From Allopusillimonas lactea (GTDB lineage: Bacteria > Pseudomonadota > Gammaproteobacteria > Burkholderiales > Burkholderiaceae_B): a stretch of 64,000 nt of DNA. The notes under the pieces were generated by a model, which worked only from the letters and a program-made list of their open reading frames with translations, did no database searches and was not told where the DNA came from. Where the stretch lies: positions 1-64,000 of the forward strand of contig NZ_JAJJOZ010000012.1 in assembly GCF_021653995.1 (NCBI RefSeq). The letters run 5' to 3'. Shown piece by piece: positions 61,738 through 64,000 of the stretch. A program made the translations under genes and the position numbers. Numbering within the stretch: position 1 is the stretch's first letter; each line of letters begins with the position of its first letter.

Positions 61738-62283
61738 ATGAAACACAATGCCAACGAACGTGAGAAGCAGCAGGCGCTGGATGAAGAGCGACGCCAGACA
61801 CAGGCTCGTGATGATCTCCAGGCAACGAAAGATCAGGACTTCTATACACGGCTGGGCCTGCACGGCCCGGACGAAGACCGCCCGGAAGACACTTTCCTGA
61901 TCTCGGTCTATAGCGAACACTGGACGCACGAAGACCTTGAAGCGGGAGAAACCAACACCCGTGACATCGAGCTCGACCGTGTAGTGGTGGATGCAGACGA
62001 CCTCGAACGACACGGCCAGGATTACGGCCTGTCAGAGCTCTCCTGCAGCGACCCACGCATGAGTCCTGACATCTGGTTTTCATCCACGCATCCGCGCCAG
62101 GATCGTGCCTATTTTGAGCAAGGTGTGCAAAAGTATTACAGCCTGCATGTCCATGAAGTGAATGGGAAGCGCCCCACCCCGGAGGATTATCAGCGGGTGG
62201 GCGACCTCATCGGCGCCAGCTTCGATCATGCGCTAAGGCCGTCGCCGCAGCATGAACAGGAGGGACCAGACCTGTGCCTTTAA
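61738..62283 (+). CDS. Hypothetical protein, 181 residues
   Basis: No family recognised. It is acidic and soluble. The first 40 residues are strongly charged and helical (NEREKQQALDEERRQTQARDDLQ), and the remainder has mixed composition with VYSEHWTHEDLEAGETNTRDIELDRVVVDADDLERHG. Ten bases after virB4 and overlapping the next small gene, so part of the transfer operon or its cargo. Confidence 0.65.
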   Translation: MKHNANEREKQQALDEERRQTQARDDLQATKDQDFYTRLGLHGPDEDRPEDTFLISVYSEHWTHEDLEAGETNTRDIELDRVVVDADDLERHGQDYGLSELSCSDPRMSPDIWFSSTHPRQDRAYFEQGVQKYYSLHVHEVNGKRPTPEDYQRVGDLIGASFDHALRPSPQHEQEGPDLCL

Positions 62284-62465
62284 CCCGTCCCTACCTCCAG
62301 ACTCAGCCCACTGCCGATGAGATAGCCGGCATGGCCTGGTGGAACAATCTGAAACCTATTGAACGTGTTTGCTGGCTTACAACTGCCGGACACGCTTGCA
62401 GCGTGGCCGACGCCTGGGCAGCGTACAAACGCAGCCAGGGGCTTACTGACAACCGACCACCATAG
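62274..62465 (+). CDS. Hypothetical protein, 63 residues
   Basis: Starts with GTG inside the end of the preceding gene (10-base overlap). The sequence has a short helical segment (WWNNLKPIERVCWLTTAGHACSVADAWAAYKRS). No family recognised. Tight coupling to neighbours favours a real gene. Confidence 0.5.
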   Translation: MPLTRPYLQTQPTADEIAGMAWWNNLKPIERVCWLTTAGHACSVADAWAAYKRSQGLTDNRPP

Positions 62466-62474
62466 GAACACCCA

Positions 62475-62855
62475 ATGAAACGAAGACATTTCATCGCCGC
62501 TGCCGGAGCCACCGCCCTACTGAGCATCCTGGCGGGATGCAAGACGGAACCGAAGGGCGAGAAGTTTATCGGTCATTGGTTCTCGGATAACGGTCTCTAC
62601 CCTCCGACCCTGGTCCACATTGAACGGAACGACGACACGTTCTTGTTCACAGAAACCGCATGGAACAACTTCGGAAAAATCGGATACCGATCCAATACTG
62701 TGCCAGCCAGGCTCAATGGTGCAGACAATATCCTGGTCGTTGGCGACAGTACACACATTGCCTACAAAGAAGCTGACGATGAAATCGTCTCTGACAACCT
62801 GAAAGCTCGCCGTATTACTGAAGCCGAATACCAAGCCGCCATTTTCAAGCAGTAG
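62475..62855 (+). CDS. Small lipoprotein of unknown function
   Basis: A 126-residue protein. Leader MKRRHFIAAAGATALLSILAGC has an LAGC lipobox near residue 21 and an RR pair at its start; the mature part is about 105 residues, beta-rich, with GHWFSDNGLYPPTLVHIERND. Lies 9 bases after the previous gene. It could be a VirB7-like part or an entry-exclusion lipoprotein, but nothing in the sequence proves it. Confidence 0.65.
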   Translation: MKRRHFIAAAGATALLSILAGCKTEPKGEKFIGHWFSDNGLYPPTLVHIERNDDTFLFTETAWNNFGKIGYRSNTVPARLNGADNILVVGDSTHIAYKEADDEIVSDNLKARRITEAEYQAAIFKQ

Positions 62856-62920
62856 TTTGTATTGGCAGATTTCATCTGGCTGTTTTCTTTTCAGCACAAC
62901 GTGAATGGGAGTTTGGAACA

Positions 62921-64000
62921 TTATTCCTGCCCACTACTCTCCACGATGTACTTCGCTCGCTCAAATAACTCATCAAATGTGATGACCTCAGGAGACTTGA
63001 GATTGCGCCGAAAGAGCTCGAACGATGAGTACTGCTCCTCATTAATTCCATGTACTGCATGAAACTCGGATAATGAGCCAATCACCAAGAAAGATCGTGG
63101 TTGATATAGAAACACCGATTCACCCGTTGGGGCACCGCTATCGTCTTTTATTTCAGTCTTAGAACGAATACTTCCTAATGAGGCTTGCACCGAACGTTGA
63201 ACCTGGGCAATGCCACCAGCCAATTCGTCGGAAACTTGCCAGCACTCCCGTCGATAGGCCGTGGCAACAGGTTTAAGTAACTTAGCAGTGTGCGTCTTAA
63301 TTTCACCAAATGATAATGCGCTGATTAGGCCTTGGGTCTTCAGGAGAGCATCAACACGTTTTCCCGACCCAGTGAAATCGTGGCCTTTAACTACGCGTTC
63401 AAGCTTTGCTCCGTCCAAAGGTGCGTTGAAAACATAGTTCAAGCCGTAGCCGAAGATCCAAGTATTCTGTTCAAAAAATGATTGCCAGACCGATTCAGGC
63501 CCTTTGTTTAATCCCAAAGCGGTTCGCCGATTTTCAAAATGATCCGTATCATTAAGCAATCGTTCAAATTCGGCAAGCTGTTCTCGGCGATGGCCTAGCT
63601 CTGCAACATCTCGCGCTGTAACCTGCGTTTTCACCAACTCTTCCACAAGCCCAGGCTGGGAGTGGAGAAGATTTAGTGCCTGCTCCCGCGTGAGCACAAG
63701 TTCCGAAACGAATCTGTCATCTAGCCTTGTGTTTTGACCATCAGCTATCGGAAGGACATCTATATTCTGGAGAAAATTGTATAAAGTAGCGATTTCATGA
63801 TTAAGAAACGTAAAGTGAGTTTTATGCGGCGCACCACTCTCCACCGTATATCGCTGAATTTGAAGAGTGAAAACTCCTCGCGTGTCTTCGTAAAATTTTG
63901 CGATAATTTCCTGACGAGCACCGTCGGTGACACGCAGTGAAACTTGCTTACCGTCCTTGAAAAACTGATGAGACTCTCGGCAGTCAATGACCTTCGAGAC
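62921..64000 (-). CDS. sduA: Shedu-type anti-phage nuclease (SduA), 5' end outside the window
   Basis: The DUF4263/Shedu domain is clear: FFEQNTWIFGYGLNYVF, then KRVDALLK and GEIKTH, giving the D...E-x-K nuclease pattern (GEIK coded near 63296-63304). The protein opposes phage by DNA cleavage in known Shedu systems. A GTG at 63844 could be taken as the start, but the frame stays open upstream to base 64000 (through SLRVTDGARQEIIAKFYEDT), so the true start lies beyond the window. It is on the opposite strand to the transfer genes, and much less GC-rich than the rest. Confidence 0.85.
   Translation of the reverse strand, partial: VSKVIDCRESHQFFKDGKQVSLRVTDGARQEIIAKFYEDTRGVFTLQIQRYTVESGAPHKTHFTFLNHEIATLYNFLQNIDVLPIADGQNTRLDDRFVSELVLTREQALNLLHSQPGLVEELVKTQVTARDVAELGHRREQLAEFERLLNDTDHFENRRTALGLNKGPESVWQSFFEQNTWIFGYGLNYVFNAPLDGAKLERVVKGHDFTGSGKRVDALLKTQGLISALSFGEIKTHTAKLLKPVATAYRRECWQVSDELAGGIAQVQRSVQASLGSIRSKTEIKDDSGAPTGESVFLYQPRSFLVIGSLSEFHAVHGINEEQYSSFELFRRNLKSPEVITFDELFERAKYIVESSGQE

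Noticed and set aside
63760..63987. Small minus-strand frame overlapping the Shedu gene
   Set aside because: It is in another frame; the Shedu frame itself is open through this stretch to the window end.

Overview
The window looks like a chromosome segment of a high-GC betaproteobacterium, most likely Alcaligenaceae (the Bordetella / Achromobacter / Pusillimonas neighbourhood). The reasons are the serS-rarA-lolA-ftsK-trxB core block, a wlb/bpl-type surface-sugar locus, and three intact Bug (TctC-type) periplasmic binding proteins plus a possible broken fourth. No rRNA, tRNA or CRISPR array was seen.

Layout. (1) 78-4443: accessory metabolism. A Bug protein and a uroporphyrinogen-decarboxylase-superfamily protein lie divergent from a LysR regulator, followed by a PLP enzyme of the cysteine synthase / cysteine desulfhydrase type and a strong terminator. 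(2) 4923-27583: one long co-directional surface polysaccharide locus. A specialised NusG (RfaH-like) gene is followed by a leader with an ops-like element, then wza and wzc, a wlbABC-type module for UDP-2,3-diacetamido-uronic acid, wzx, a FemAB-like acyltransferase, a deacetylase-like protein, glycosyltransferases, an AsnB-type amidotransferase, a Wzy-like membrane protein, and a pgl-like module (sugar-phosphate transferase, aminotransferase, acetyltransferase, 4,6-dehydratase) that can supply and attach a diacetamido-trideoxyhexose initiating sugar. Most junctions overlap or are only a few bases apart. (3) 27681-36714: an orphan small protein, then a putative catabolic operon (GAF protein, HyuA, HyuB, M24 peptidase, outer-membrane channel, MFS transporter) behind a 20-bp perfect palindrome. 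(4) 36878-45351: conserved core, with an EF-hand-like membrane protein, serS, rarA (with an acidic repeat insertion), lolA, ftsK, trxB and a long Smr protein. (5) 45659-55173: accessory metabolism again. LysR and galD are divergent, followed by a Bug gene; then an EamA exporter, a methyltransferase, a third Bug gene, an HMG-CoA-lyase-like gene, a CaiB/BaiF CoA-transferase and another LysR. (6) 55200-64000: the left part of an integrated conjugative or mobilizable element. It holds a short truncated gene at the edge, a RhuM-Fic protein, a MobC-like RHH protein, TrbM, VirB1-VirB4, three small unknown genes and, on the opposite strand, a Shedu-type defence nuclease that runs off the right end.

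Functionally, the polysaccharide locus is nearly self-contained, but it lacks the UDP-GlcNAc 6-dehydrogenase and the WlbD-type 2-epimerase, which must be elsewhere if used. The strongest items for follow-up are the RfaH-like/ops pairing ahead of wza, the predicted amidated diacetamido-uronate chemistry, the palindrome-controlled Hyu/M24 operon, and the defence cargo (RhuM-Fic and Shedu) around a secretion operon that breaks off after VirB4.
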